Translations under genes and position numbers: made by a program | Shown: positions 1-14,308 of the stretch, one piece after another | Layout: every line of letters starts with the position of its first letter | Numbering within the stretch: the stretch's first letter is position 1 | Source: Apus apus | Lineage: Eukaryota > Chordata > Aves > Apodiformes > Apodidae | Direction of reading: 5' to 3' | DNA length: 64,000 nucleotides | Assembly (NCBI RefSeq): GCF_020740795.1 | Contig: NC_067283.1 | Span: forward strand, 109,851,706-109,915,705 | Notes under the pieces: model-generated | What the model was told of the DNA's origin: nothing | Database searches by the model: none | Seen by the model: the letters and a program-made list of their open reading frames with translations, nothing else

Positions 1-3000
1 CCTTTTTTGATGTGACTCAAGTGGTGCTAAGCAGTACTTTTTTTTTTGGCAAAAGTATCATTAACAACAATGTTTTTCAGAAGGATCTACTAATTTTGAG
101 CAAGCATTACTGAAATCAGCATATTAATTTTTAAAATAAGAAAGATCTGAAAGTAGCATGTGAACCATGGATTGGTAGTCCAGGTATCAGACTTCTGAGG
201 GTTCAGAAAGTAGGGAGAAGTAACCCATAAAGTGATACAATAAAACTACCTAATACTAATTTTGAGAGAAAAATACAGACCTAAAAGACAAAACATAATT
301 TGGCCAATCTCACCCTGTGTTCTACTTGTACATCATCCTATGAGGAAGAACATAAGATGTTGATCAATTGAAAACATGAGGACTTAGCTTTCAAAGGTAA
401 CATTTTGGTTTTAAACAGATATGTATCATTATCATTAACGAAGCAACTATACTTGAAAGGTGATAACTGCCTCAAAGATTTGCAAGTCCTAATTCAATCT
501 ATATGTATTAGTGAAAATATTTCCAGTGACCTCAGTATTCCATGGATTAGGCTCTTGTTACAATACTTGTCTGATCAAGAGCATTGTGCTTCAGGCATCA
601 TTGCAACAACTAATCCTTATGTGGCCTTCTAGCAAACAGATAATCATCCTAGTGCTGGGCTAGACAACTACATGTGTGTGGACAGGTAACTGGTTATTTA
701 GGGTACAAATCAGCAGAAACAAGCCTAGCAGCATGTTTCCCACTCTAAACCAGTCTGCAGCAGGTGGAAGTAAATTGCAGAGAAAGTAGGCAAGGACTGG
801 AATTGCTAGAAATTGGTTCCTTTCCCGTCAGTATGGAAATTTTTTTTGCTTTGATCGTAAAACATGAACTATCTTGGAACTGGGTGTCTATGTGGGATTA
901 GCTGCTTCAGATACCCTTGTCTGGTCTTTCCAGTTTTGAAAAAAATACAAGACTCTTACTGAGTGTTTTCATCCTTTATTGATTATTTTATTTCATCCTA
1001 CAAAATTTTCACTGACTCAAAAGTAAATGGAAACCTGTTGAGAATAATTTGGCTTTATCTTTTTGGTTAATTTTTCATGACTTCTCTAAAGTAGTCCCCT
1101 GATATCTAGATGTCCAGGTGCTTGGGTGCTTAGGTGCTAATCTACTGTCTAACACTATATTCATTAACATTGCCACAACTAACACCCCCCAGCTCCCAAA
1201 CCTCTTCTGAACTAGCCTACTTTCAGAAGAGGTGCAGGGCCTTATAGTTCTGATGAAAATAATTTGCTTTTTCTAACCTGGAATTAGCCAGGTTAATCTC
1301 TGATCTTTAAAAACTGCTTTTGTCTTTTTGGGGTCTGTTACTCAGTTAGCTGAGCTTGTTCTGCTTAGCAGGAACCATTCCTGGGTATCTATGTAGAGAG
1401 GTCTAATGGGGCACCTGGGAATAATGGAGGGCAATTCTAACTGTAAACCCTCTTGGTGAATTTTGTCTTCTAGACACTGAAGTCCTTAGTAAGGTTAGGT
1501 AGCAGCAGAACAGATTTTAAGAAAGTACAGAATGCCTTTAAATAATTGAAGAGGCAAAACTACTTATTTTTTCAAACACAGCCCAGAGCCACATAACCAA
1601 AAAATGTATGAAGTTATGTGTCACAAGAGATTATGGCTCTTCTCTTGGTCAAAATGGATCCCCTGGATGAAGGAAAGCTGTGGTGTTGGAAACATACCTT
1701 TCAGATGGCTTATTTGGCAGACAGTGGCTGCCTGTGCACACACCTTTTTGCAAAATGAGGCTTTCTATAACCTAGAATTTACTGACACCTCACTCGGGAA
1801 GTGTCTGCTGTGTTAGGCAGCTCTTAACACCTGCAATATCAAAAGAAAGCCACTATACGTGGAGAATATGCATGCTGCAGGGAGAAAGCTTTTTATATAG
1901 CTAAATCGTTACTTATTTGGAGCACTTAAAGATTAAAAAAACACACAGTTAGAGTTCATTCCTTATAATGGACTGTCAAAGTTGTCAGAAGCTCTGTGGC
2001 AAACATAGTCTTCAAAGAGAAAAAGCTCAGCAGATTGAAGAAGTTTAGTAGCTTTTCTGCAAGGCTTTGGTTTTTTTTTTTCCACAGTGGAAGTCAGAAA
2101 TATGCAACCAAGCATTCAGAAAAAAAATTTGATTGAGGGTGTTGAGAATGTTGCTAATCTTTTCCATGCTAACACATCCCAAAACTGGTTGTACCAATTA
2201 GTCAAGGTAAGTGCCTCAGATTTCTTCTTCTGTGCTGCAGTATAATATCTGGCATTTGCTAACAAACAGAAAATTACCCTTCTGCTTTATGAAATATCCT
2301 TGTCTAGAAATAGCAAGCTCAGTAACAGGACTGTGAGGCCCAACTGCAAATCCCATCTTAAAAAACCCCCACCCTCTCCCCTTCTCTTAAAATGAATGTA
2401 AGTCTTCTGAAAGGTTAGAGAATGCAAAAGTAAAAGAGCAAGAACATTTAGTCACCTCCAGGTGTGACAGCAAACCAGCATTATCCACATCTGCATAGCT
2501 AGTAGAGGATTCTTCCAGCCTGAATAAGCCAGCTAGCATCACTTTTTACATCATAACTCAGTCTTTATTTTGTCCAAGGAGATGGGCATTACAAACATGT
2601 ATTATGAGGATGCAAACATCTGACTTCATCAGGTGGGTTGTGTCTGTCAGTCATAACTGGTTCAATTCAGTGAACTCCAGGGGAATAACTTATTCTTAAT
2701 ACACAAGATCCCTTAATGACACAAAATGTTGTCAAAGAACCCAAATCACATACTTCTGAAATAGCTTCAGTCACCTGAGCTTTATGCATACAGTCTTTCC
2801 AGCGGGAAACACTGGCCACATAATAGTTTGCAGCTGTACCCCCTGACTTTGATGTAACTGCAGGAGCTAGCAACTTGTCTCCAGATGTCTAATCTGCTGT
2901 TGGTATTGATTGATCTGCCTTCTGCTGCTTCCTACAGTTTTATAAACATCCATTCCTCATTCACCCTCTCTGCTATTTAAATTTTACAAAACATGGGAAA

Positions 3001-6000
3001 ACAGCCTTGGTTTTTCAAACAAGCTGTAGTCGCCATGCACTGAGCAGGAGTTCGTTAGCTAGGTCTGAGATGTTAGTCTAACCCAGAGAGTCCCCATGCT
3101 GAGCACAAAGAAGCAGTGTCTGCTAGGATAACTGAAAAGCAGGCTGAGGTTTATCTGCTGTGACTAATAAATATCCACCTCTGTAGCAGCTTCTTCCCAT
3201 TCTTGGAATTTATGAGCTCCACAGAAACAGGTGAGAAATTGGCCTCAATTTCTTTCCCCTCACAGTTTTGGATGACAAAAATGAAGGCTCATTCTGCCAT
3301 ATTAGAAGCTGATATTTTGTCAGAAAATATGTTTCTGTGATCCAAGAGTTGCCAAATTTTGTTTGCCAAACTATGGCTAAAGATGAACCCAGTCTCTTCC
3401 CTAATGAGTCTTTTCTGTCTGGCCAACAGTTATTCTGATCAATGAATTCTGTGGTCAGGAAATAATTACATCCAGGATGTGCTGTCAGGAATATACAAAT
3501 TCTTATTTGCCTTCCACATATTAAGAAGGGATCAACTAGGCCTGTCTCAAAAGATTTTCTTTCTGTGCTCACAGAGAAAAGAGTGGGAAAATACCCTTTC
3601 AGGTTTGTATTTTTTTCCCCTTTTTTTTTTCCTTATCTATACTTACAAACAATTAAAAGGCTGGCTATGGGGAAAAAATCTGAAAGAACCACGTGAGCTC
3701 CTAATGATGGTAATAAAAGGAACAGCAGATGAATAGAAAAGGCTCACCGCTGGTTTATGCCTTTAGTTTCCTCTAATGAGGTACAATGTTGGGTAACTGG
3801 TGTCATGTGTTGTGTCATAATATATCATATTCATATGAGGTTGTCATGTCACAGAGAGTAATAGGAGATGACAAATACAATGAGAGACTGTCAGCTGAGA
3901 AATAACTTTTGAAATTTTTTTAAAATAAAGATTTAAAATGTATAAAACACACTATTTGTAAGTGAAAAGGATGAGAAGGAGGTGATGAAAAACTGTCTCT
4001 ACAAGACAGGAAGCAAGACAGAACAAAAGACCAAGTCTCAGAAATGTCACCCAAAAAGTCAGGCAAGCTGTATTCCTGTCACCTTAATCTGTAGGATTAG
4101 TTTAACAACAACATTGGAGCTGCTCAGAATTTATATCCTAACTTTTGGGACAACTCAAAGTAGTTTCTAGTTCATTATTTCCTGCTTCATCCAACTCCCT
4201 TGAAATTTGGATTCAGGTGTACACTGAGGTTGCTAATTCCCTGCAAGCTGAGGTCTCAGAGTCTGGCTCTGAACAAAAGATTTCATGCGTCCCTGTGTCA
4301 GGCCAGAGCTTGACTCAAGAGAAGCCCTGGTGGGGAAGGAAGGGTGTGGAGTCATCCTTTCACACGCAAGGTCTGGGGCAGGTGAATTGCTCAACCAAGG
4401 CAACTTGAGGCACATTCATATCTGGCCCTTATTGATTCTTTGTATCTGGCGCAGACTGACCTGCAGCCCCTATAGCACGAGTAGTGTACACACAGGTATC
4501 AGAAGCTGCAGACTAAGCTGCTGCCAGGCCACACCTCTGTGTTTCGACCTAAGAGCCAAGGAAGGCTTGTTGAGCACCACATCATGCTCTGCTCTGCTCC
4601 TCCATGCTGGCCTGCAAGGAGACAATACAAGCTAGGAATGGAGCTAAGTATCTCCCAGTGTTCCCCAGTTTCATCCCATTGTACCTCTACTTCTTGTGAG
4701 ACCAACAATGCGATTTTCCAAGTGGCAACATGGAGGAGATGCAGTTGAGTGTTGCAAACCTCATGGTGACAAATACAGACAAGTGTGGGTTAGCAGAACT
4801 ACGCTCAGGCTGTGATTTTATGGCTCAGGACACCTCTGCTGATGCCTGTAATCAAGCAGGTGTCCCTCTGGAGTTATTTTTTTTTCCAACTTCAGAGCCA
4901 CACCAAGATACTGCTCTCTTGAGACAGAATGTGGTTGCTGACCCTCATGGCCACAATGATGGAGCAGTGGCCATGCACTTCACTCCACGTTCCAGAAGCA
5001 CTTGGGCATCCTTGCCTGGAGACTTGTACCATCCACAGTGTAGCTGTTACTGCAGCTTTTTGGAGAGGACTGACTAACTGCTTGGGCAAAGATCTCTTAT
5101 AGCATGTTTGGATAGAATCAAGGAAGTTTTGGATAAAATCAAGGAAGTTTTGCCATATGCACTGGTACCTGGAGGGCTGAAGGACTGATTGAGGAGTCCA
5201 ATAAACCTATTATATGTACTCTTTACATTTGAATTCCACAGTGCACATATTACTGTTCATGTAGGGATTTTTGTTTACTTTGTCAGGGATTTTATTGCAC
5301 TAAAGGCTGGTGCTTTAATGAACTGCTTAGGATGTGGAACCATAATTGTAAAGATGTTTTCAAAGGCACTTTAACTATAAATAAAATGATATTTTGTCAG
5401 TAATAAAAAATATGAGAAAGGAATAATGAGGCAAAATTGAAAACTAAAATTTTTATACTAAATATTTCAACATGATTATTTTTATTTTAATCTACACAAC
5501 GCAGAGAAGCAAGCACTTTTAAGGTTAAAATTCTGTCTGTGCAAGATGCTCAGGAAAGTCCTCTATTTCTTTAGGTTTGAGGATAATGAGATAACCTGTC
5601 TCTTCTGATGGAGGGAGTAAGAACCCTTGCAACCATACTCAAAATTGTAAAGTTTTCTCTTTTTTTTTGTTACACTTTGCAGCTAGCAAATAAGCTGTTC
5701 TTCATCACCGTGGCAAGAAAGGTTCATGCTAGTCCCTAGAGACATCCAAAACAGGGGATGGAAAGCACAGAGTTTGTGGCAAAGAACTTGACTGAATGTG
5801 AAGAAGCAACACATGTTCTGTTTTAACATAGAAATTACAGTCTGGACAAAAGGGACATTGTATTTTTCTTCTCATTTTTCCCCACTAGCATCTGTGGCAC
5901 AGTGGGTGCTAGCACCAAATTAACACCTGTCTCCATCCTCAGCTGGATGAAAGAGGACTCAAGAGATGACATGTCCAAGGAATTTGCTGGTGCATTCCAG

Positions 6001-9000
6001 GGGTAGCTCGCACAATGGTGGGAGAGGCAGCCAAACCTCAGGCAAGGTGCCTGGGGAGGATAGTGCCTCTCATCTCAGAGCCCCAGGTGTGTGGTATGCT
6101 GCAGAAAGCCAGGTTATTTGAGCATCTTTGCCTTAAACACTCTGTTTGCAGCATTTCTGCATCAACATAACGTGTGCAATATGCTGCAGTAACCCAGAAG
6201 ACCGGGTGTGGTGGTTGAGAAATTATTTCATGTCCTTTAAAATACATTTGGAAGAAAGAGGGGAAATATTATTTTAGAACAGTCAGGTTTCATAACATTT
6301 CACATTAGCTCAAATCTGAGGGAACTAGTGAAGCTGTGTGACATGTAAATGATCTCAGTGCTTTTTTTTTTTTTCTGTATCTATTGCTGCAACAGAAGTT
6401 CTTTCCTTTCAAATTCCTAATTAATCTGTGTGATGCCATTATTTTTGGTAGAAGTGGACTTGGCAAAAAACAGTTGCAAAATGGAACAGGAGAGACACAG
6501 TCCAAAAATTATCATCAAAGGCTGTACAACTGTATGCTGTTGCTGACACTGCAAACTCAGCTATGGTATGATAGTTTGGAGAAGAAATACATGGAGAATA
6601 TATTCTCTGCCTTTTGAACTATGCGTATTGACAGCATAATAGTTAGGAAGAGGCTAAATCAACACAGCAACATGCTGGCTATTCCCTGGAATAAGGTGTT
6701 CCTGTCCCCTGCAGCTATAATGCATCAATATAATACTATGAGATCAATAACTCGCGCCTGTAACTGTAGATCCAGTTAAGGCAGTGTTTGTACTAAACAC
6801 TTTACTATTTTTAAAGTTTACTATTGCTGCTCTAAACTCTGAGGCCAACTTCTACTACTCTGCTATTTATGCCAGCTGAACTCTCCATGACCTGTAGCCT
6901 TGTTAATTCCTTTTCATATTTCCCGTGCCACTGACAAAAAGCTTTCTTGTTCTATGGTATGGATAACTGCTCATGGTATGTATTTTCCCAGTTTATGTAT
7001 TTGTTACTGTGAGGAAAACCAAAGAAGATTCCTCTTATCTTTGTTGTCCTGAGTACTATTTTTTCTTCCCCTTCTGCCTATAAAAAAAGGAGAAGGAAAT
7101 CAGGAAGCAGTTTAAGAGTTTTGTAGTCAATAAATGTGGTATACATTTCAGTAATCCTCTCAGGTGAACTTGTCCCTTTCTCAGCTGGTGTGGCATGTTT
7201 ATTGAACCAAGATATGAGAATGTAACAACTTTGTTTTGCTAATTAGTAATGATCTTCTGTGTTTAATAAACTGAGTGAGCTGAGTCTGATTGCCCCCTAT
7301 TCAATCTATTTACAAATTATTTTTAATAGTCAACAAAATATATAAAAAAACATAGTTCCTTATAAAGCTTGAGTTTATCTGGTATTCAGGTAATGGCTCT
7401 AGCTGTGACTGTAGGTATTCATGGACAATTTCTGGGCTCCTGTAAACCATTAATCTACCCAGGTCAAGATAATCCAGGGTTTGCTGTTTTCAAGAACTGG
7501 CTACACAAAGGCTTCAGCAGCGAGGTGACATCTCATTAGGGTGTCCCTGGCAGAGCAGTGGGTGTGTTGACAGCCCATTAAGGTGCCACAAGTGCTTAAT
7601 AAAGCACCGCAGGACAGTGATGGGAAGCTAGAGTTGTCCATGGAAAGGGACACCTTCACATATGTTTTGTGGAGGGCAGATCCTAAGTCCAAAGCAGCCA
7701 CCACCAGCACCATCCACTTCAGACTACAAGGCATCTGGCAGGAAAGATTCCCTGATGCTCAATTGTCTTGATAGAGCAACTGCAATGCTCTGTGTTCCAT
7801 CTAGGGCACAAGACCTAATCATGCTCCTTTCAGGGGATGAAATTGCTGACACTTTTTTGGATGATGCCTTAGTTCACTCTGGAAGAACATTTCCTTTACA
7901 AGCAAAAATTACAATACCCTTTCTTCGGGCCAAGAGAAGAGAAAAACTTAACTTGTATGGAGAAATGAGAAAGCCATTTGCTCACTGAGATTTTAGACCC
8001 ATACATTAGATGTGTATGGGTCTGCAGAATGATGTGTAAATATTTGAGCATGCATTGTCCCTCCAAGACAAAGCTTTGGTCTGTGACACAGTTCTTTACT
8101 AGCTTTCCTCTTATTCACTTGCTTGGAGGGTTTATTTTGGCAGGCAGCAGGTGATATAAGACCATCGTGACATCCTTACCCTTTTACTTCTGCCACCTTG
8201 TCAGAGGTTGGGAGAGGGAAGTGGAACTAGCCCCAGGTTTGATCTGTGTACTTGCCTCTGAACTCTGGGGCACATGGGACTGTAATAAATGTCTCACATG
8301 ACTAGTGAAAACTGTCATACCATAGCAACACGCATCAGGAAGACTACTTGTTCTGGCAGGAGTTTTTCAATGAAACTGAGAAATACAATCATTGGAATTG
8401 GCTTTTAGTGTCTCTTCTTTCCAGATAAAGAATCAAACCCTACCCAAGGGGACCTGGACATCAGAGCTAGTGAGGGATGGGTTGGTTTTGAGGGGAAGGT
8501 TCTTCACTTGGTCACCCTCTCCCAAAAGCATTTTAATAAGTAGAAATGTTTAGAAATTGATAGACATTGTTTTGGGTATTTTCTCACTGTTCAGCCAAGA
8601 AAAAGAAAATGGGAATCAATCAGGGAAAGTGCCTAGTGTTATAATTCAGTACACTTTCACTAAGGCTGTAATGGTTTATTCCAGTGAAGTGAATGTATTG
8701 CTCTCTCATCTTGGAGATAAATAATCTGTACTATACTTTTGTTAAGATTACACATGGAGTCTTAGGTAGGCAGAAGTGCATTGTGTTGCATTGATTAATC
8801 CTTTGCAACCTATTGCATAGATCTTGTTCCAGAGGACATTTGGCCTGATCACTCAGCTCCCATCTGCCAGTTATGAATCACTGCTCCTTGGTGGAAGCGC
8901 TTGTGGGAGCAGAGTTGTGTTATGTTGCAATGAAGAGTAGACCATTCATCTTAGACAATTTTATGAATTCCCTCTCTGTGCCATAGCACCCAAACATGTT

Positions 9001-10600
9001 TCATGTATTTATAATTGCCAACATCCCAGAAGGTAGGAGAGTGTAATCTTTATAAGGGAAGAATTGAAGAGCAGTGATAGCAAAGAAACATGCAGAAAAT
9101 CTAGGATGGAGAGCAACTGAATCCCTGTCTCCTGGGCACATTCCTGAGACAGGTACTCTCTCCTAACTATCCTAACATCCTTAATGGGTCATACTGCTTT
9201 TAGGAGCAAAACTGCAATAACTTTATATGATTCACTGCTTTTATTGGGAAGAGCAAGCTCATAAATAGCACATATTCAGTAGATTTATCCAGGTCTTTTT
9301 TTTGCAGGTGGAAGAAACATTTGTTTAAATTATATTCAGATTATTGGATGAGCCAATGAATAGGTACTTTTCCACCAGTTCACAAAAAGATACTGCTGTT
9401 GAAAAATGTGATTTTTTGGTCCTTTTTCTCTGAATTATCTAGCACAAGAGAATTAATTTGAATCGTTCACATTTTTAACAACTGATGTTAAAGCAGGTGC
9501 AAAACTTACCCTTTTGTGGAAAACCTTCCTGCTAGGGAAGAAGCAGATGAGTTAGCATTTCCGGCAGCTTTCCTAATGCTGCCTGGCAGAGGGCAAGCAG
9601 AGCAGCTTTCCATTCACTGGTTGTTTGCTGATCTGCACCCTCCAACAGCAGAGGATCAATGCCTTGGTTCTTACTCTCTTGTGTCTCATTTTGAGTAATA
9701 CGGCCTATCACTAAGTCCTCCTGCTCAATATTGGCATCTTGCTGTCCTGGAGTACTGCTGTAATTTATTATTGGAGCAGGACCTTTCTCTGAGGCTCTTC
9801 TATTGTAATATACCTACTGCTTTCTAACCACACCGTTATGAGAAAAGGGGGAGACAGAAAAGGAAATGCTTTGTGCAACTCAAGCAAATTCTGCCCAAGA
9901 AACAGTGAATAGATGGGCAGACTAACTGCGGGTTAACAAAAAAGTTATGTTAATAGAGCAAGAATATATCTTGACATTAACTATATGTTCTTTTACTCCC
10001 TTTCATAGTAATATCCATTTTTTAAAGAATTTTGTGGCACAACAACTTGCTGCTACGTTGTGGAAATAAATCAAGCCTGTCTCCACTGAAAATTGCAGTA
10101 GCAAATGTATAGACATCACTTCCTCTTTCAAGAAGATTTCCCTGGTAATCCATAAATTCTGCATCACCAAAGAAGTACACATTACTGTCTATGGTGATTT
10201 TTTCCCCAGAATTTAGGATATATTTCCAAGGGGATGTTTCTGACTGCTACTGCTGCTCAGACAAACATATATAGGCATATATTTAAAAGAGTTTTTGACT
10301 AACACATTTTCACAGCCTGTGCTTGCTAATGGTTTGATAGTTGAAAGATCAAGAGAAAAAGAAAGTCTCCACAAACCCAAGTGTGCAACACACATGACTG
10401 TGCCTGGATTTGTACAGGTAAAGAAGCGGAACTAGCTCTAGGTTGGTTAGTTCAGCATCATCTATTTCATTAAACTGGCACTGTGGTTAGCCTCTTGTAA
10501 GAGTGGGTGCCCTGAATTAATTTACATGGCAATGCTCAGGCAGATATTACAGCACTTGGCTTATTTGTGAATTTCCTTGCAAGACAGAGGAAGTGATACA
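1..10600. other. Intergenic, no recognised gene
   Basis: AT-rich sequence with no CR1 end, LTR or exon that I can recognise. Open frames are at most about 120 codons, overlap on both strands (most densely at 4,145-5,089, which is slightly GC-richer) and look random. The only structure noted is the 21-bp tandem at 5,110. Confidence 0.7.
5110..5151 (+). repeat. 21-bp tandem duplication
   Basis: Two adjacent 21-bp units beginning GGATAGAATCAAGG and GGATAAAATCAAGG differ by one base. A small local duplication with no visible function. Confidence 0.95.
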
Positions 10601-10782
<182 letters not shown>

Positions 10783-10898
10783 TGTGCTGTCCACGGAGAA
10801 ACACCATGGACATAATAATAAGAGGGAAAAAAAAAGACAAAATTCTTAGAATTAGCAAAGTGAACCAAGAAATTAAGTCTGTTTTTCTTTGACTGGCA

Positions 10899-10944
10899 AG
10901 ACAGATAGGTAGACAGACAGACAGGCAGACAGATGATAGATAGG

Positions 10945-11007
<63 letters not shown>

Positions 11008-11023
11008 CTAGCTAGCTATCTAG
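10899..11023 (+). repeat. Compound tetranucleotide array (GATA)n (GACA)n (GCTA)n
   Basis: Complementary in type to the upstream array: mixed AGAC/GATA units, about ten perfect GATA units (10,944-10,983), then GACA units to about 11,007 and three GCTA units. It is separated from the TATC array by about 115 bp of unique sequence. Confidence 0.97.
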
Positions 11024-11399
11024 AACAATCTGAATGTAGGAGGCTTCATTTGGTTTTGGCTGTTGGCTTTTTTTTTAAATCCCTTTTAGTGTTCCAATGG
11101 AAAGCACAGTAGCCCTTTGGTGACCAAACCTGTCCTAATCCTCCTTTAAGAAAAATATAAAAGTTATAATTTATAGTATAGAGACATTTCTTTTTTTTTC
11201 TGCTTTGTGATGTACAAATTATACCCACTCACACTCAGTGCTTTTCCAGAAGGGGAAGTTAATGCACAGTGATGGACATACTAGGCTCCAAGCTGGTTCT
11301 TAGTGAACTCTGCTCTGAAAGCAGAGGAAGGTAGAGGTGGTACTAATGAAAATGATGAATTGACAACATAATCTTTTCCAGGTCAGTCACTGCCTGCTT

Positions 11400-13050
11400 G
11401 TCTGCTCCTTTTTGAACTGCACTGGCCTCCGCAACGTCTCATAGTGATTTCCACAGTACCATTATTGCTTGTGGAGTAAAAAGTATTACTGTAAGTTTGC
11501 TTTAAATCTGCCATCTGATCATTACTCAAGGTGTTTTATAGAAAATATTTAATAATAGTTTCCTGTTTGCCTTCTCTGTACCACCCATGATTTTCTACAT
11601 CTTAATAAAACTGCTTGTCTGAGGATTTGGATTTGACCATTTATTCCTCTTTTCTTCCTTGCCCTTATCTTTTCCTACCCTATATGCCTATGTAACTTCA
11701 TTCTTTGACATTTCCTAAATAAAGCCCATCCATCAGCTCCACCCTTCTTTCTCTGAAGAGTAACTTTCTGTTCCCTCACCAAGTCCTTGCATGCCAGTGC
11801 CCAACAAATCCAGTCTTGGGCTTGTACCAGCTTCCAGAAATAACTCCTCATTGCCCAGCTTGCCCCCAGAACTTCTAAGGAACCTCTTCAAAAGGATATG
11901 AACTCCTCTTGAGACCAAGATCTCCCCCTCCTACTTGCTCTTTGCACTGCAGGAAGAAGGATAACTTCCATCCCACACCATTATTAACATTCCAGATCCT
12001 GGCATCCTGGTGCTGCAACTGCCCTGCCTTGCCTGAATTCTAGTGAGACATAGGTGTTCAGCTGTGTGCTCACCCAATGGTTCACAGCCTGAGCTGGATC
12101 CTTTGGTCCTCCTTGCTTCGCATCTCCACAGTGCTAGAAGACAAATATTGTATGTCTCAAACAGGTACCACAAAGGGAAAAAAAACTTGCTGTGAAGAAG
12201 AGCAGTGGGGGCAGACAAAAGTTATATGGAGTTTTCCTAGAGTTTGTGTCAGCACCTGGGAGATGCTTGTTACTCCCCTCTCCTGCTCCCATTAGAAAGG
12301 CCCACTCCTACTGTTTGCATTGCCATATATCTGCTCCATCATCTCTTTTTCTATGTAGAAATGTTCTGACCTATTTACTCTTCCTAATTTCCCTGTAATC
12401 CTTCTTAGTATCTTTCCTAATGTTAGCATATCCTTTTGCAAAAGAAATAACTGAAATTACCAGTAGTACTCAAGATGCAGACACATCATGCATTTATATA
12501 ATGTTGCTAGGATCCTACCTGTTTTATTTTCAGTTCCTTCCGGAATAATTCCCAATGCACTATTTGCCACTTCACTGCAATGGAGCTGACTTTTCAAAGC
12601 ACTATCTGTAATGACTCTCAGATCTTTTGCTAGATTGGTAATAGCTAATTCCCCTGGCTAATAGCTAATTTAGAGTTCATCACTGTGTAGACAGTCATAT
12701 AGATAGTTGTTTCTTCTAATTCATGTGCTTTACTTGCATTTATTGACATTTCATTTGTGATTTTAATTTAATTTCATCTCTGATTTTATTGCCTCATCAC
12801 TCTGTATTGTGAGATCCTTCCATAGCTGTTTGCAGTCAACAGCATATTTCACTATCCCGAATAATTTTGTGTCGTCTGCAGAATTCCTTGTCTCATTTTT
12901 AACCTGCTTGTCCAGATCACATTTGACAATTTTAGATCCCAGTACATATCTTTTGGGATTCGCCTGGTAACATCTATCCATCACAAACCCCATTATTTTA
13001 TCCTCGGTCTTTCCCCCTTATTTTTCAGCCACTATTTATCCATGCCAGGA
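11400..13050 (-). mobile_element. Ancient CR1/L3-type LINE, antisense, degenerate
   Basis: Two blocks (about 11,420-11,690 and 12,320-13,040) match, in antisense, the old CR1-type LINE widespread in reptile and bird genomes. In block 2 the minus frame 12,763-12,993 reads DLDKQVKNETRNSADDTKLF, a decayed form of the RT motif around FADDTK (residues 38-45). Reading past stop codons gives further RT-like words, such as ..RDLGVITD-like and CLHLEYY-like stretches. The first Phe of FADD is now Ser and several stops are present. The stretch 11,700-12,300 between the blocks is not recognisably LINE and may be an insertion or too diverged. Confidence 0.7.
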
Positions 13051-13280
13051 CAAATGGACTTTTTTTTTTTTTTTCCTAGCCCAGTTTATTTGAACCCTTG
13101 GGGAGGAAGTCTCCCAAAAGACACCTCCATTGTATCTTTCCAGCTGCCTTGGAGTTGTAACTAGTAAACTTGTACTCTGGGCCTCCTTGATCCCTGGAGA
13201 GAGGTAACCGTTGAAGAAGTCTGTGACTCATCATGGGGAAGTCTCTGGAGTCTCAGCTGAGCCATGATACTGTAGGGGCA

Positions 13281-13285
13281 CAGTG
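13281..13285. repeat. Target-site duplication, left copy (CAGTG)
   Basis: Five-base direct repeat immediately left of the LTR TGTT end; its twin is at 14,304-14,308. Confidence 0.85.
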
Positions 13286-14303
13286 TGTTGGGGTTTGGGC
13301 CCAACATAACAACAAAGGAATAGCCCCATGGCCTCTCACTCAAATCCCCCTCCTACACACACACACACTCTGGGATGAGGAGGACAAAGCTCATGGGTTA
13401 AGACAAAGGACAAGGAGGGTTCTTCACCCATTAAGGTCCCAGGCAAAACAGACCCAACTTGGGGAAAAAACAATAATTTAATTTCACACTCATCAAACAC
13501 ACACAGGACACAGACAACACAAAGAGCAGGGCTTGCATATGTTACCCCACCCCTCCCTTCTTCCCACGCCCAAATCACTTTGTTCCTGGTTTCTCTCCCC
13601 CCTTGCCCCCAGCAGCACAGGGGGACAGGGGATGGGGTTTAGAGTCAGTTCACAGGCTGGTGGTTCCTGCTGCTCCTTCCTCCTCAGGAAGAAGGATTCT
13701 TTACAGTCCTTCCCTGCTTCCCCATGGGGTCCCTCCCATGGGAGAGAGTCCTCCACGAAACTCTCCTTCGTGAGTCCTCCCCACGAGGTCCTGAGCTGCT
13801 CTAGCCTGGGCTTCCCACAGAGTCACGGGCTCCTTCAGGAACAGCCAGCTCCCCTGGTGCCGGGCTCTTCCAAAGCTGCGCAATCAGAGTCCACTGGCAG
13901 CAAATCCACTGGCCACAAAATCCAAGTCCACTGGCCAAGCTGACCCCTCCTGGTGCCCCCAGGGAACGAATGTTTCACCACGTTCCTCCATGAGTGCAGG
14001 GGTACACCCTTGCCATCTCGCCATGGGTTGCAGGGAAACTTCTGCTTGGGCACCTTCTTCCCCTTCTTCCTCACCAACCACCAGCATCGCTCTCCCTCTT
14101 GAGCACAGCTCTTCGCCCACGTCCTAGCTCTGCTCAGGTATTATCTCAGTTCTCTCGTATGTTAATCACAAGGGTACATCTATTGTCCCTCTAATGGCTC
14201 CTTGGCTGGTTTTGGAGCAGGGGGAGCTTCTCAGCTTCTTACCAGAGCCACCCCTGGGGCCCTTCCCTCGCTACCAAAAAAAACACCAAACCAAACCAGA
14301 ACA
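13286..14303 (-). mobile_element. Solo LTR of an avian endogenous retrovirus, antisense
   Basis: The 1,018-bp element starts TGTT and ends AACA (inverted ends) and is flanked by a perfect 5-bp duplication CAGTG at 13,281-13,285 and 14,304-14,308. In its own sense orientation (minus) it contains a polyadenylation signal ATTAAA (13,477-13,482) followed by CCCCAAGTTGGGTCTG, a segment common in bird LTRs. No gag, pol or env coding sequence is attached, so recombination between the two LTRs probably removed the provirus. A 5-bp duplication fits the ERVL-like class. It is GC-richer than its surroundings, and the overlapping frames in it are chance. Confidence 0.9.
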
Positions 14304-14308
14304 CAGTG
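14304..14308. repeat. Target-site duplication, right copy (CAGTG)
   Basis: Five-base direct repeat immediately right of the LTR AACA end, identical to the left copy. Confidence 0.85.

Noticed and set aside
4145..5089. Cluster of overlapping frames of 60-116 codons
   Set aside because: Frames overlap on both strands, have no recognisable motif and lack splice or promoter context.
13336..14194. Several overlapping frames of 60-136 codons on both strands
   Set aside because: They lie inside the solo LTR, which is non-coding and stop-poor because it is GC-rich.
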